DNA of 64,000 nt from Prado023 sp964418695. Lineage in GTDB: Bacteria; Actinomycetota; Actinomycetes; S36-B12; CAIYMF01. This document shows positions 43,207 to 52,011 of the stretch, piece by piece; within the stretch, counting starts at the first letter, position 1; each line of letters starts with the position of its first letter. The position numbers and the translations under genes were made by a program. The notes under the pieces were generated by a model that saw only the letters and a list, made by a program, of their open reading frames with translations, was not told the DNA's origin and ran no database searches. The stretch spans positions 124,001 to 188,000 of the forward strand of contig CAYQMN010000003.1 in NCBI GenBank assembly GCA_964418695.1. Reading direction: 5' to 3'.

Positions 43207-44637
43207 TCAGGCCACGGTGACCCTGGACAGCCGCTGCCCGCCCGCACCCGACCCGGTGCGCACGACGTCCCACGCGGCGGCGATCCGGTCCACCGCGAGG
43301 GTCAGCTCCTCGGCCGGCCGGGTCCATGGGATCCGCACGAACCGGTCCAGCCCACCCTCGACGGCGAACACCGGCCCGGGGGTGATCGCGACCCCGCGTC
43401 GCTCCCCCTCGTCGGCCAGCGCGCTGGCCTGAGCAGTCGGCAGCTCGCACCAGACCGCGAGCCCGCCGGCTGGGGGATGGAAGCGGAAGTCGGGCAGCCG
43501 GTCGCGCAGCGCGGCGAGCAGGGCGTTGCGCTGCTCGCGCAGCCGCTCCAGGTGCTCGGGCAGCACCGGGCCCGCCGCGAGCAGCCGCGCGAGGACCAGC
43601 TGCTCCAGCACCGGGGAGCCCAGGTCGAGCGCCAGACGGGCCTGGGTGACCCGGTCGAGGTCACGGTGTGGCGCGCGGATCCAGCCCAGCCGCAGGCCGC
43701 CCCAGAACGCCTTGGCGGCCGAGCCCAGGGTGATCGCGTCGGGGGCGAACGCGGCGAACGGCGGCGGCATCTGCTGACCGTCGAGGGCCAGCGCCTGGTG
43801 CGCCTCGTCGACGATGGCGATGGTCCCGGTGGCCCGCAGCGCCGCCGCGTGCTCCGCGCGCTGCTCGGCGGTCATCACGTGACCGGTCGGGTTCTGGAAG
43901 TCCGGGATCAGGTAGCTCGCGGCGGGCCGGACCTGGCGCAGGGTGCCGGCGATCGCGGCGAGGTCCCACCCGGCCGGATCGACGTGATTCGGGAACAGTC
44001 GGGCGCCGGCGCACCGGATGGCCTGGGTGGCGTTCGGAAACACCGGCGACTCGACCAGCACCCGGGCGCCGGGGCCGGCGATCGCCTGGGCGACGATCGC
44101 GGCGGCGGAGAGCGCCCCGGGGGTGACCACGATCTGCTCGGGGTCCGTGGGCAGCCCGCGCGCCTCGTACCGGGCCGCGATGGTGGTCTGCAGCTGCGGG
44201 AGCCCCGCGGGGTAGTAGCCGTGCCCGCCGAGGTACGGCGGCAGCTCGGCGACCGCGTCGGCATAGGCGCGCACCAGACCGGGCGGCGCGGAGGAGGCCG
44301 CGCAGCTGAGGTCGATCGCACCCTCCGGAGCCCCGGGCGCCAGGGCCCGGTCGCGTCGCCGCGCCGGGCCGCCGGGCAGCCGGGTGAAGGTGCCCGCGCC
44401 CTGGCGTGAGTGTGCGTACCCGGTGGTGCGCAGCACCTCGTAGGCGCGGGTCACGGTGGTCCGGGAGACGCCCAGCGCCTCGGTCAGGTCGCGCTCGCTG
44501 GGCAGGCGCACGTCGTAGCCGATGCGTCCGTCGCCGATGGCCACGGTGAGGGCGTCGGCCAGGCCGGCGTAGGCCGGGGAACGGTCGAACCGGCCGGCCA
44601 GCGCGGCGACCCGCGAGGCGGGGATGTGCGGCGTCAT
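43207..44637 (-). CDS. MocR-type regulator (GntR HTH fused to aminotransferase domain)
   Basis: 476 aa. Residues about 10-80: GntR winged helix (LPSERDLTEALGVSRTTVTR, YAHSRQGAGTF). The rest is a fold-type I aminotransferase-like domain with PLP contacts NPTGHVMT, IVDEAHQALA and the Schiff-base lysine in LGSAAKAFWGGLRLGW. Regulates by binding PLP or an amine ligand. ATG 44637. It is divergent from a YczE-type membrane protein, a known MocR partner (YczR group), across 62 bp holding ATTGG repeats. Confidence 0.93.
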   Translation of the reverse strand: MTPHIPASRVAALAGRFDRSPAYAGLADALTVAIGDGRIGYDVRLPSERDLTEALGVSRTTVTRAYEVLRTTGYAHSRQGAGTFTRLPGGPARRRDRALAPGAPEGAIDLSCAASSAPPGLVRAYADAVAELPPYLGGHGYYPAGLPQLQTTIAARYEARGLPTDPEQIVVTPGALSAAAIVAQAIAGPGARVLVESPVFPNATQAIRCAGARLFPNHVDPAGWDLAAIAGTLRQVRPAASYLIPDFQNPTGHVMTAEQRAEHAAALRATGTIAIVDEAHQALALDGQQMPPPFAAFAPDAITLGSAAKAFWGGLRLGWIRAPHRDLDRVTQARLALDLGSPVLEQLVLARLLAAGPVLPEHLERLREQRNALLAALRDRLPDFRFHPPAGGLAVWCELPTAQASALADEGERRGVAITPGPVFAVEGGLDRFVRIPWTRPAEELTLAVDRIAAAWDVVRTGSGAGGQRLSRVTVA

Positions 44638-44655
44638 GCAGGCCACTGTCTCACG

Positions 44656-44680
44656 ATTGGCTATTGGCGACCAGACCAAT
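44656..44680. promoter_or_regulatory. ATTGG/CCAAT repeat cluster, candidate MocR operator
   Basis: ATTGG at 44656-44660 and 44663-44667 (7-bp phase) and the inverted CCAAT at 44676-44680, midway between the divergent starts at 44637 and 44700. Two direct plus one inverted half-site fits known MocR/GabR-type operators. Confidence 0.6.
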
Positions 44681-44699
44681 TGCCCCGAGGATGGCCCTC

Positions 44700-45389
44700 A
44701 TGGACGCCATCACCATCGCTGCTGCCCCTCCGACCGCGCCGAGCGTCGGGGACGCGTCTGGCCTGGTCGACCTCGGCCCCATCGCCCAGCTGCGCGCCGG
44801 ACGGCTGGCCCGCCGGGTGCCCCAGCTGGTCGTCGGTCTGCTCCTCTACGGGATCTCGCTGACGCTGATGGTGCGCGGGGACCTCGGGCTGGCGCCCTGG
44901 GACGTGCTGCACTCCGGTCTGGCCGCCCACTTGCCCTTCGACCTCGGCGTGACCATTGTGCTGCTCAGCTTCGTCGTGCTGCTGGCCTGGATCCCCCTAC
45001 GGGAGCGGCCGGGGATCGGGACCATCGCGAACGCGGTCGTCGTCGGGCTGACCGCAAGCCTCGCCCTCGTGGTCCTGGAGCGCCCGGAGTCGCTGGCCGT
45101 CCGCGCCGCCTACATGCTCACGGGGATCGTCCTGTGCGGGGTCGCGACTGCCTGCTACATCGGCGCCCAGCTGGGTCGCGGACCCCGGGACGGACTGATG
45201 ACCGGGCTGCACAGGCGCACGGGACTCTCGCTGCGCCTCGTGCGCACCGCCTTGGAGGTCGGCGTCGTGGTGGTCGGTCTGCTCCTCGGCGGGCACCTCG
45301 GCGTCGGGACGGTCCTGTTCGCGGTCGGCATCGGCCCCCTCACCCAGGTGCTGCTCCCCGCCTTCGTGGTCGAGCTGCCGCGGGCGTGA
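44700..45389 (+). CDS. YczE/YyaS/YitT-family membrane protein
   Basis: 229 aa, five to six hydrophobic segments after a 35-residue cytoplasmic lead. Family marks: GLLLYGISLTLMVRGDLGLAPWDVL (start) and GAQLGRGPRDGLMTGL. Role unclear; proposed transporters of vitamin B6-like or sulfur compounds in MocR regulons. GAGG 9 nt before ATG 44700; the nearer ATG 44691 is too close to it. Confidence 0.9.
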   Translation: MDAITIAAAPPTAPSVGDASGLVDLGPIAQLRAGRLARRVPQLVVGLLLYGISLTLMVRGDLGLAPWDVLHSGLAAHLPFDLGVTIVLLSFVVLLAWIPLRERPGIGTIANAVVVGLTASLALVVLERPESLAVRAAYMLTGIVLCGVATACYIGAQLGRGPRDGLMTGLHRRTGLSLRLVRTALEVGVVVVGLLLGGHLGVGTVLFAVGIGPLTQVLLPAFVVELPRA

Positions 45390-45547
45390 CCGCAGCGCCA
45401 GCAGCCCTCCCAGCTGCCGCACGACGATCGCCTCGAGGACGACCGGAGGCTGATCGGCTGGTGGCCGACCCACCGGTGGGTGAAGTATGTGCACGCCGTG
45501 GCATTCCGCGGCACGCGACGGGGGGACGCGGCCCGCGAGGAGGCGCA

Positions 45548-47272
45548 GTGGCGACGGCGCGGAAGAGGGCCCACGAGCAGTTCTCGTCCGAGCCGCGCCT
45601 GCGCCCCGCGATCGCCGCATCGGCGACCGCAACCGGGTGCGCGGGCGTCCAGTCGGCCTTCCGTCCGGTCGGGCCCGCCGAGGTGCTGCACCTGCAGGCC
45701 ACGGCTGGGAACCGGGCCGTGAGCTCGCTGATGGCGCCGAGCAGCCGGGCGCCCCAGCCGATCCAGCGCACGGTGTGGGGTCGGGACCCCGGGACGTGGC
45801 AGATCCTGCCGATCGGCCAGAGCCCCTCCACCTTCGCTCTGGCGCCCGACGACCTGGCCGCCCTGCTGGGCCCGGGCGACGTCTACGACGAGTCGAACGG
45901 GATCGTCACGCGAGCCAACGGGCTGCGTGAGTCGGCCGCCGGAGCCAACCCGTTCGACGCGCCGCCGGCGCAGGGCGGGCAGGGCGGCCGGGGTGGTCAG
46001 CACCTGCCGGAGCGGATGGGGTCCCGGCTGGCGGGCTTCCAGTCCCGCGCGGGGATCTCGGGCAGACAGGCCCGGGACAAGCGCAAGGCCGCCGTCGAGG
46101 AGATCCGCCGGGACAGCCGGCTGGCAGTGGCCATCGAGAACCGCGAGGGCGGCCCGTTCACGCCGGCGTTGGGCGTCGCCGACGTGACCCAGCAGCCGGT
46201 GATCGGGTTCGCCGCCGGAACCGAGCAGCACCACGTGTACGTCGAGCCGCGGGGCGGCACCTGGCGGCTGATGATCGCGAGCCTGCCGCTTCCGGTGGGT
46301 GACTTCATCATCGAGCTGTCAGCGCGCTTCACCAAGCTCGAGACGAAGGCGGGGTCGAAGACCCACCTGTTGAAGGCGCTGCGCGGATTGGCCACGTCCA
46401 CGAAGAACTTCGCCACGGCCAGGACCGCAGCCGAGGCTCGACTCCTCACCGCCACCGGCGTGTTCGGCAACGCGGCCTCGACGGTCCAGGCCCGCGCCGA
46501 GGCCGAGGAGGCGCTGGCCGGCTCTCTGCACCGGATGATCGTGCTGGTCAACGCCTTGGCCAAGCGCCTGGGCACCGCGGTGACCGACGCGAGCCTCTCC
46601 CCTCGTCCGGCCAGGTTCCGCGACGACCCCCTCCGGGCGCACAAGGCCGACGACACCGGCCGATACCTGAAGAAGATGGGCGCGGCAATGGAGCGCTACC
46701 GGATCGAGGGTCTGGTCGCTCGCTACCGGGAGCAGCCGGACTATCCGGGCAGCGACTTCGACCGCGACCACCAGCCGCACAACGACCTCATCGAGACTGT
46801 CGCAGCGCAGCCCGAGTTCGCGGGCCGGGTCGTGCGTGACGTGGCCGCAGGTCGGACCCAGCTCGGCTGGTCGATCATGCTGCACCACGGCCGGCACGCC
46901 GCCGGGCGCACGTTCGGGAACCTGGGCGGGCAGGTCACGAACGACTTCCTCGCTGCGCTCGGGGCCTTCCGCAGCAGCCCGCACAAGGCCCAGGAGATCC
47001 GTGACTTCTGCGTGGACTACCTCGTGGGATCGCTGCAGGACGACGTCGCGCGGATGAAGGCGGTGGCCAACGCGGCGGGCAGCTACTCCGACCTGGATCT
47101 GCCGGTCCACGACGCGGTCGTCAAGGAGGCCCTGCCGCATGCGCCCGACCCGGCTGCGGAAACCCTGCGCAAGGAGGCCGAGGTCGCGAAGATCAAGCAG
47201 CAGATCCTCGACGGCGAGGACCGCATCCTGGCCACCCAGGAGCTGGTGCGCCACTACGGCGACGAGGTGTGA
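45548..47272 (+). CDS. Putative cargo/effector with LQxTAGNRAV tag (eCIS/DUF4157-associated type)
   Basis: 574 aa, no signal peptide. Residues 47-62 (LHLQATAGNRAVSSLM) and QPIQR at 70-74 match the N-terminal tag seen on DUF4157-type proteins and cargos linked to extracellular contractile injection systems. Then a Gly-rich linker (141-151), a middle domain with EQHHVYVEP (226-234) and a helical stretch (about 260-345). The C-terminal third has DFDRDHQPHNDLIE (403-416) and IMLHHGRHAAGRTF (443-456), whose spaced Asp/His residues suit a metal-dependent nuclease of HNH-like type, though I recognise no family. GTG 45548 follows GAGGAGG. No injection-system structural genes are in the window. Function is inferred only. 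Confidence 0.7.
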   Translation: MATARKRAHEQFSSEPRLRPAIAASATATGCAGVQSAFRPVGPAEVLHLQATAGNRAVSSLMAPSSRAPQPIQRTVWGRDPGTWQILPIGQSPSTFALAPDDLAALLGPGDVYDESNGIVTRANGLRESAAGANPFDAPPAQGGQGGRGGQHLPERMGSRLAGFQSRAGISGRQARDKRKAAVEEIRRDSRLAVAIENREGGPFTPALGVADVTQQPVIGFAAGTEQHHVYVEPRGGTWRLMIASLPLPVGDFIIELSARFTKLETKAGSKTHLLKALRGLATSTKNFATARTAAEARLLTATGVFGNAASTVQARAEAEEALAGSLHRMIVLVNALAKRLGTAVTDASLSPRPARFRDDPLRAHKADDTGRYLKKMGAAMERYRIEGLVARYREQPDYPGSDFDRDHQPHNDLIETVAAQPEFAGRVVRDVAAGRTQLGWSIMLHHGRHAAGRTFGNLGGQVTNDFLAALGAFRSSPHKAQEIRDFCVDYLVGSLQDDVARMKAVANAAGSYSDLDLPVHDAVVKEALPHAPDPAAETLRKEAEVAKIKQQILDGEDRILATQELVRHYGDEV

Positions 47273-47397
47273 GCCCCCGCCGGTGTCTCAAGACCGGCCC
47301 AGGTCGACCTCGGCGATCCCCGGCGTGGACGGCCTCCTCGTGCCGCTCGACGCGGCAGGCGAAGGGGGCAGGCAGGGAAGAGGGAGGGGTCGACGCC

Positions 47398-48357
47398 TCA
47401 GACCGTCGCTGGGTCGTCCAGCCCGGCCCGGCGCGCTCCTCGGGCCACCAGCCAGGACCCGCCGGCCAAGCAGAAGTCGCACAGCGTGTGCACGACCCGC
47501 AGCAGGACGGCGGTCGCCGCCGCAGCCGCGACGCCGATGGCCGGGGAGAGCAGAGCGATCAGGGTGAGCTCGCGGGCACCGAGGCCCGCCGGAGCGAGGA
47601 TCACCACGACGCCGACCACGTAGGACAGCGTGAACGCCCCGACCAGGGGGATCAGCACCGAGCCCGGCCCGCCCGCGGCGGCGAGCGAGTCGGGCGGAAC
47701 CACCAGCACTGTCGCGGCCCCGTAGAGCAGCCAGACGGCGGTCATCGTCAGCACGAGGGCGCCGAAGTTCGCCCAGCTCATCCGCAGCGGCTCGGCCGCC
47801 TTGGCCAGCACGCTGCCCATGCGGCTCAGCACTGGTGGGGTCAGGCCGAGCAGCCCGGCGGCGCAGGCCAGGCCGCGCAGCCAGGCCGAGTCCAGCCCGG
47901 GCCACTCGGAGAGGTCGGCGGTCACCGCGCCTAAGGACAGGGCCGTGGCCACATGCGCCCACAGGAACAGCAGCCCGACCGCGACGGTGGTGCGGGCCGG
48001 CACCCGCAGCCGGCGGGCCATGTCCGCCTGGGCGCCCAGGGCCCAGACCGATCCGGGGATGTACTTGCCGAGCTGTCCGACGAAGAAGATGGCGCCGGCG
48101 GCGCGACCCGGCACCGGGTGCCCGTACTCGGCCAGGAAGCCACGCCAGACCGTCGCGGTGAGCAGCAGTCCGGCGGTCACGAGGCCGCAGGCGCCCAGCG
48201 CCCGCCCGGGACTGGTCTGGGCCATCGCGTCGACGATCTCCGCGCCGCGCGAGCGCAGTCCCCACCAGCCGAAGCCGACCGCGAGGAGGACGAAGAGGAC
48301 GCGGGCGACGTCCAGCCAGCCGATCGGCCGGTGAGGGGAGGCGTCCCTCTGGCTCAT
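47398..48357 (-). CDS. Lysylphosphatidylglycerol synthase TM/flippase-like (UPF0104) protein
   Basis: 319 aa, about eight hydrophobic segments. Family hallmarks: VGQLGKYIPGSVWALGAQADMARR and VVILAPAGLGARELTLIALL. The domain acts as a lipid flippase in MprF, and stand-alone copies occur next to glycan or lipid genes. Overlaps the methyltransferase gene upstream by 4 nt (ATGA). Confidence 0.87.
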   Translation of the reverse strand: MSQRDASPHRPIGWLDVARVLFVLLAVGFGWWGLRSRGAEIVDAMAQTSPGRALGACGLVTAGLLLTATVWRGFLAEYGHPVPGRAAGAIFFVGQLGKYIPGSVWALGAQADMARRLRVPARTTVAVGLLFLWAHVATALSLGAVTADLSEWPGLDSAWLRGLACAAGLLGLTPPVLSRMGSVLAKAAEPLRMSWANFGALVLTMTAVWLLYGAATVLVVPPDSLAAAGGPGSVLIPLVGAFTLSYVVGVVVILAPAGLGARELTLIALLSPAIGVAAAAATAVLLRVVHTLCDFCLAGGSWLVARGARRAGLDDPATV

Positions 48358-49076
48358 CGGCTGCTGTGGCGGCGCAGGATGGCGGTGCGGGTGGGATAGG
48401 GAAGGCCGGGGGTCCGCCCGCGGGTCCACGTCACGTGCATCGCGGGCTGCAGCGCGGCGATGGCGTCGCGGTAGCGCTTCCGGTCCACGTTGTCGAAGAC
48501 GATGATCCCGTCCTCGGCCAGGTGCTCCACCGCGCGGACCAGGCACTCCTCGCGCGCGCGACCGTCGACCACGATCACGTCGTACTCGCCGCCGACGAGG
48601 TCGATCACGTCGACGTACTCGCGGAAGTCCAGGTCCTGGGCCCCGGCCTTCTGGGAGCGGGCCTCGCCGGGCGCTCCGGTGGCCGGGCGTGGAGCCGCGG
48701 TGTGCAGGTCGACGGCGGCGTCGGCGGGCAGCAGCTCGCGGACCGTCTGCGCCCAGCGCAGGTCGTGCTCCACGGCGGTGACCGACGCGCTGCGCCGGGC
48801 CAGCCAGATCGTCGAGGCCCCCGACCCCCACTCGAAGACTCGCGCGGCCCGCCGGCCGACCAGGAAGGCGTCGACGCGGGCGGCCGAGTCCAGGGTCCAC
48901 CACGGGACGTCCAGGGCGGCCAGCTCGTCGGCGTCGTGGATCGACAGGAGTGAGCGGGCCCACGTTCCGGTCGTGGAGTGCTGCGCCCACCGGTCGAGCG
49001 CGGACAGCGCCCCCACCCGGTCCAGGCCCGAGCGGACCACCCTCACACCACTGACGTACTGCGACTTCGCCGACAC
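48354..49076 (-). CDS. SAM-dependent methyltransferase (class I, O-methyltransferase-like)
   Basis: 240 aa. SAM motif I ARVFEWGSGASTIWLARR, acidic residue in VTAVEHDLRW, motif YDVIVVDGRAREECL and DGIIVFDNVDRKRY. GTG 49076 was chosen because a TAAGGT box ends 7 nt upstream; the frame stays open further to 49214, but that would run through the M6 gene's start region. Coupled with the flippase-like gene, so lipid or glycan modification is a reasonable guess. Confidence 0.82.
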   Translation of the reverse strand: MSAKSQYVSGVRVVRSGLDRVGALSALDRWAQHSTTGTWARSLLSIHDADELAALDVPWWTLDSAARVDAFLVGRRAARVFEWGSGASTIWLARRSASVTAVEHDLRWAQTVRELLPADAAVDLHTAAPRPATGAPGEARSQKAGAQDLDFREYVDVIDLVGGEYDVIVVDGRAREECLVRAVEHLAEDGIIVFDNVDRKRYRDAIAALQPAMHVTWTRGRTPGLPYPTRTAILRRHSSR

Positions 49077-49083
49077 GCGGCAG

Positions 49084-49089
49084 ACCTTA
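49084..49089 (-). promoter_or_regulatory. -10 box (TAAGGT), leaderless, for the methyltransferase
   Basis: Minus-strand TAAGGT ends 7 nt before the GTG at 49076. Confidence 0.55.
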
Positions 49090-49206
49090 TGTGCCACTCG
49101 GCCGAGAGCCGAGCCAACCTGGCGAGCCCTGCGGAATCGGGCTACCGAGCGCCCTGCCGAGTACCGTCGTCGTCGAACGCTTCCGCGGATCTGGCGAGGT
49201 GCCGAG

Positions 49207-51027
49207 ATGCCCACTCCCTATTCAGGCCGAGAGTTCACGTTCACCAACCCGGACGGGTCCGAGCTGCGGGTCCGCGGGTTCGGCAACCAGTTCGTCGCGG
49301 TCTTCGAGACACTGGACGGCTTCACCGTCGTGAAGGACCCGCGCACCGGCTTCTACCGGTACGCCACGGTGTCCGCCGACGGCGCGCGGCTGCTCCCGAC
49401 GGGGCCGGTCGCCGGGACCGTGGACCCCGCCACCCTGGACCTGGCCCCGCACGCGCGGCCCGCGGAGGAGGCTGCCCGGGACCTGCGCCAGGCAGCCGCT
49501 CAGGCCGGTGGGGCGCCGGAGCCGGCCACGGCCGTCACGCCACGCTGGCGGCAGCGCAACGCGCAGCGGAAGCGCCGGGCGGTGAGCCGCCGGGAGGAAG
49601 AGAGCGACGACCCTGATCGTGGCCCCGACCCGCTCGCGGCGATGGCCGGCCCGGTCGGCGCCGGGCCCGAGCCGGCCGCTGCCAAGGGCGTCGTCGGCTC
49701 CTACGTCGGCCTGTGCCTGCTGATCCGGTTCCCCGACGTGCCCGACGAGATCGAGCGGGCCCAGGTGCAGCGCTTCTGCAACGACCCGGGGTACGCCGAG
49801 TTCGGCAACAACGGATCGGTGCGCGACTACTTCCACGACGTCTCCGCGGGGCGCCTGACCTACACGAACGCGGTCACCAAGTACGTCACGGCCAAGCGGC
49901 CCCGCGCGTACTACGCCGACCCGACCGTCGAGTTCGGCAAGCGCGCCCAGACCCTGATCCGAGAGGGCCTGGACCGGATCAAGGCGCGAGGGTTCGACTT
50001 CAACCGGCTCAGCGCCGACGCCGACGGCTACGTCCGAGCCTTGAACGTCTTCTACGTGGGGCAGACCGTGAACGACTGGGCCGAGGGTCTGTGGCCGCAC
50101 TCGTCGGCGCTGGCCAAGCCCTACGTCGCCGCGCCCGGGCGGACGTTCTCCGACTACCAGATCACCAACATGGGCTCGGAGCTCACGCTTCGGGTGTTCT
50201 GCCACGAGAACGGCCACATGATCTGCGACTTCCCCGACCTCTACGACTACGGGTACGAGTCCAGCGGCGTCGGCGACTACTGCCTCATGGGCTTCGGAGG
50301 GTCGGACACGAACCCCGTGCAGGTCTGCGCCTACCTGAAGCGCCAGGCGGGCTGGGCCACCAAGGTCACGGCGACGCCCACCGCGGCCAGCGCGCAGGTG
50401 GTGGCCGGAACCAACGCGTTCCTGATCCACAAGCGCAACTCCACGGAGTACTTCCTCGTCGAGAACCGGCAGCGCACCGGCCGTGACGCCTCGCTGCCCG
50501 ACAATGGCCTGGCGATCTGGCACGTCGACGAGACGGGGAGCAACGACTTCGAGGCCATGACCAAGGGGGAGCACTACGAGTGCGCCCTGGAGCAGGCCGA
50601 CGGCCGCTTCGACCTCGAGCGAGGCATGGGCGGCGACTCCGGCGACCTGTTCGCCGGGCCCAAGCACAAGACCTTCGGGGCGGTCACGCTGCCCAACAGC
50701 AGGTGGTGGAACGGCAGCGTGTCGGGGCTGGAGATCGTGGACGTCTCGGCCAACGGCGCCACGATGACCCTGAAGACCGGCAAGCCGCCCCAGGTCTCGT
50801 TGGCCAACCTCAAGTACGGCGTCAAGGCCAGCGCCGACGTGAAGGCCCTCCAGGTGGCGCTCAACGCGCACTTCCCCGCCCTCAAGCTGCCAACGACCGG
50901 CAACTACCTGACGGCCACCGACGCGGCGGTCCGCAAGTGCCAGAAGGCCCACGGATTCGGCAGCGACCCGGCCAAGAAGTCATTCGTCGGCAAGCAGCAG
51001 GCGGCCCACCTGGGTCTGCGGATCTGA
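49207..51027 (+). CDS. M6-family metalloprotease without signal peptide, with C-terminal peptidoglycan-binding-like domain
   Basis: 606 aa. Begins with the propeptide-like block of M6 (immune inhibitor A) proteases (FTNPDGSELRVRGFGNQF, AVFETLDGFTVVKDP), a charged linker (about 110-145), then the catalytic domain with zinc motif HENGH at 333-337 and YDYGYESSGVGDYCLMG after it. Residues about 530-606 look like a PG-binding-1 repeat (KASADVKALQVALNAHF, TATDAAVRKCQKAHGF). M6 enzymes are normally secreted, yet no Sec or Tat signal is visible from ATG 49207 (GAGGT upstream) nor in the preceding frame. It may leave the cell by another route or act on lysis. Confidence 0.85.
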   Translation: MPTPYSGREFTFTNPDGSELRVRGFGNQFVAVFETLDGFTVVKDPRTGFYRYATVSADGARLLPTGPVAGTVDPATLDLAPHARPAEEAARDLRQAAAQAGGAPEPATAVTPRWRQRNAQRKRRAVSRREEESDDPDRGPDPLAAMAGPVGAGPEPAAAKGVVGSYVGLCLLIRFPDVPDEIERAQVQRFCNDPGYAEFGNNGSVRDYFHDVSAGRLTYTNAVTKYVTAKRPRAYYADPTVEFGKRAQTLIREGLDRIKARGFDFNRLSADADGYVRALNVFYVGQTVNDWAEGLWPHSSALAKPYVAAPGRTFSDYQITNMGSELTLRVFCHENGHMICDFPDLYDYGYESSGVGDYCLMGFGGSDTNPVQVCAYLKRQAGWATKVTATPTAASAQVVAGTNAFLIHKRNSTEYFLVENRQRTGRDASLPDNGLAIWHVDETGSNDFEAMTKGEHYECALEQADGRFDLERGMGGDSGDLFAGPKHKTFGAVTLPNSRWWNGSVSGLEIVDVSANGATMTLKTGKPPQVSLANLKYGVKASADVKALQVALNAHFPALKLPTTGNYLTATDAAVRKCQKAHGFGSDPAKKSFVGKQQAAHLGLRI

Positions 51028-51052
51028 GCGGGTGCGGGCGATCGGCGACGAT

Positions 51053-51082
51053 ACGCGGCGGTAGGGGGCCGCCCTGCCGCGT
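51053..51082. terminator. Hairpin between M6 protease and vapC
   Basis: ACGCGGC pairs with GCCGCGT and AGGG with CCCT, with a 3-nt bulge. Convergent genes on both sides. Confidence 0.5.
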
Positions 51083-51095
51083 GGTCCGGTTGGCG

Positions 51096-51497
51096 TCAGG
51101 CTTGCAGTCGTTCCGTGGGCTGTCCGGTGATGTCAGCGATGAGTTCGAAGTCCTTGTCGAGGTGCAGGACGGTCAGACCGGCCAGTTCGGCTGTCGCGGC
51201 GATCAGCACGTCGGGGATGGACGGCGCGCGGTGCTGGCCCTGGCTCGCGAGCAGCAGCTGGATGTCGACCGCCCTGCCCTCGATCGCAGGGGTGAGGTAC
51301 TCAACGGGCATGGCCGACAGCGGTGGGCCGTTGAACATCGACCGGGCGTCCTTCCCGCTGCGAGCCGAGTAGCCGACCTCGAGCCGCGTCACGGTCGCGA
51401 TCCGCACCAGACCCCGCTCGATCCGCCCCGCCCACAACGCGGCGTCTGGACTGTCGCCAAGCCGGACGAGCGCGGACTTGTCGATCAGCCAAGTCAT
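51096..51497 (-). CDS. vapC: VapC-family PIN-domain toxin
   Basis: 133 aa. PIN ribonuclease with acidic residues D7 (TWLIDKSALVRL), E in TRLEVGYSAR, D in SIPDVLIAATAEL and the D/KD pair in VLHLDKDFELIA. Cleaves RNA, often tRNA, when freed from the antitoxin. ATG 51497 overlaps the vapB stop (ATGA). Confidence 0.93.
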   Translation of the reverse strand: MTWLIDKSALVRLGDSPDAALWAGRIERGLVRIATVTRLEVGYSARSGKDARSMFNGPPLSAMPVEYLTPAIEGRAVDIQLLLASQGQHRAPSIPDVLIAATAELAGLTVLHLDKDFELIADITGQPTERLQA

Positions 51498-51715
51498 TGC
51501 CACGCGGCACCCATCACCTGTGGGTCGGTCAGGTCACCGGCCATCTCGCTGAACGTGCTCAGGTCCGCTGCCGACACCGCATCTGCGGATAGGGCCGCAT
51601 CTGCCGCCAGCCGCCGACGGATGTACTCCACCCGCGACAGGCCCAGACGCGCCGCGTGCGCGTCGACTCCGGCCAGGACTTCGTCGGGCACGTCGCGAAC
51701 CAGCACGTCAGCCAT
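51494..51715 (-). CDS. vapB: VapB-family antitoxin (ribbon-helix-helix)
   Basis: 73 aa. DVLVRDVPDEVLAGVDAHAA is the FitA/RHH-type DNA-binding start and the acidic C-terminus wraps the toxin. GGAGGT lies before ATG 51715. The repeat at 51730-51745 is the probable autoregulatory operator. Confidence 0.9.
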   Translation of the reverse strand: MADVLVRDVPDEVLAGVDAHAARLGLSRVEYIRRRLAADAALSADAVSAADLSTFSEMAGDLTDPQVMGAAWQ

Positions 51716-52008
51716 CACGAACCACCTCCGATATCTAACGATATCATCACCCTTCTGCCGCAATGCAACAACGGGCGGAGCTGGGCATGCCCGCAGACCA
51801 CGTGACGGTCCTGGTCCGGGATGACCCTCTTCTCGGCAGGCTGCGGGCTCATCGATCGGCCGGTGGGCGAGTCACAGGACAAGAGGCTGGCCACCAGGTG
51901 GGGCAATGGCCTCCCCGGCCCCGGGCCTCACCCGCGAAAGAGACCTTCCGCCTTGATGCACAGCACGATCTAGCGCTCCCGAAGGCGCTTCAGCGGTCCC
52001 CTCTTCGG
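51716..52008. other. Intergenic stretch between vapB and tRNA-Gly
   Basis: No supported gene. It contains the vapBC promoter/operator; frames of 63-85 codons on either strand look like noise. Since the 3' end of a tRNA gene faces it, the stretch could be a worn-out insertion, but no integrase remnant or att duplication was seen. Confidence 0.4.
51730..51745. promoter_or_regulatory. vapBC operator candidate
   Basis: GATATC-TAAC-GATATC, two palindromic hexamers in a locally AT-rich patch directly upstream of the vapB ribosome-binding site. Confidence 0.65.
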
Positions 52009-52011
52009 TGG

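Noticed and set aside
45390..45547. Missing gene between YczE and the TAGNRAV protein, or a longer N-terminus for the latter
   Set aside because: The frame is open upstream, but the sequence is Arg-rich noise running antiparallel to no domain; GTG 45548 has the only good ribosome-binding site.
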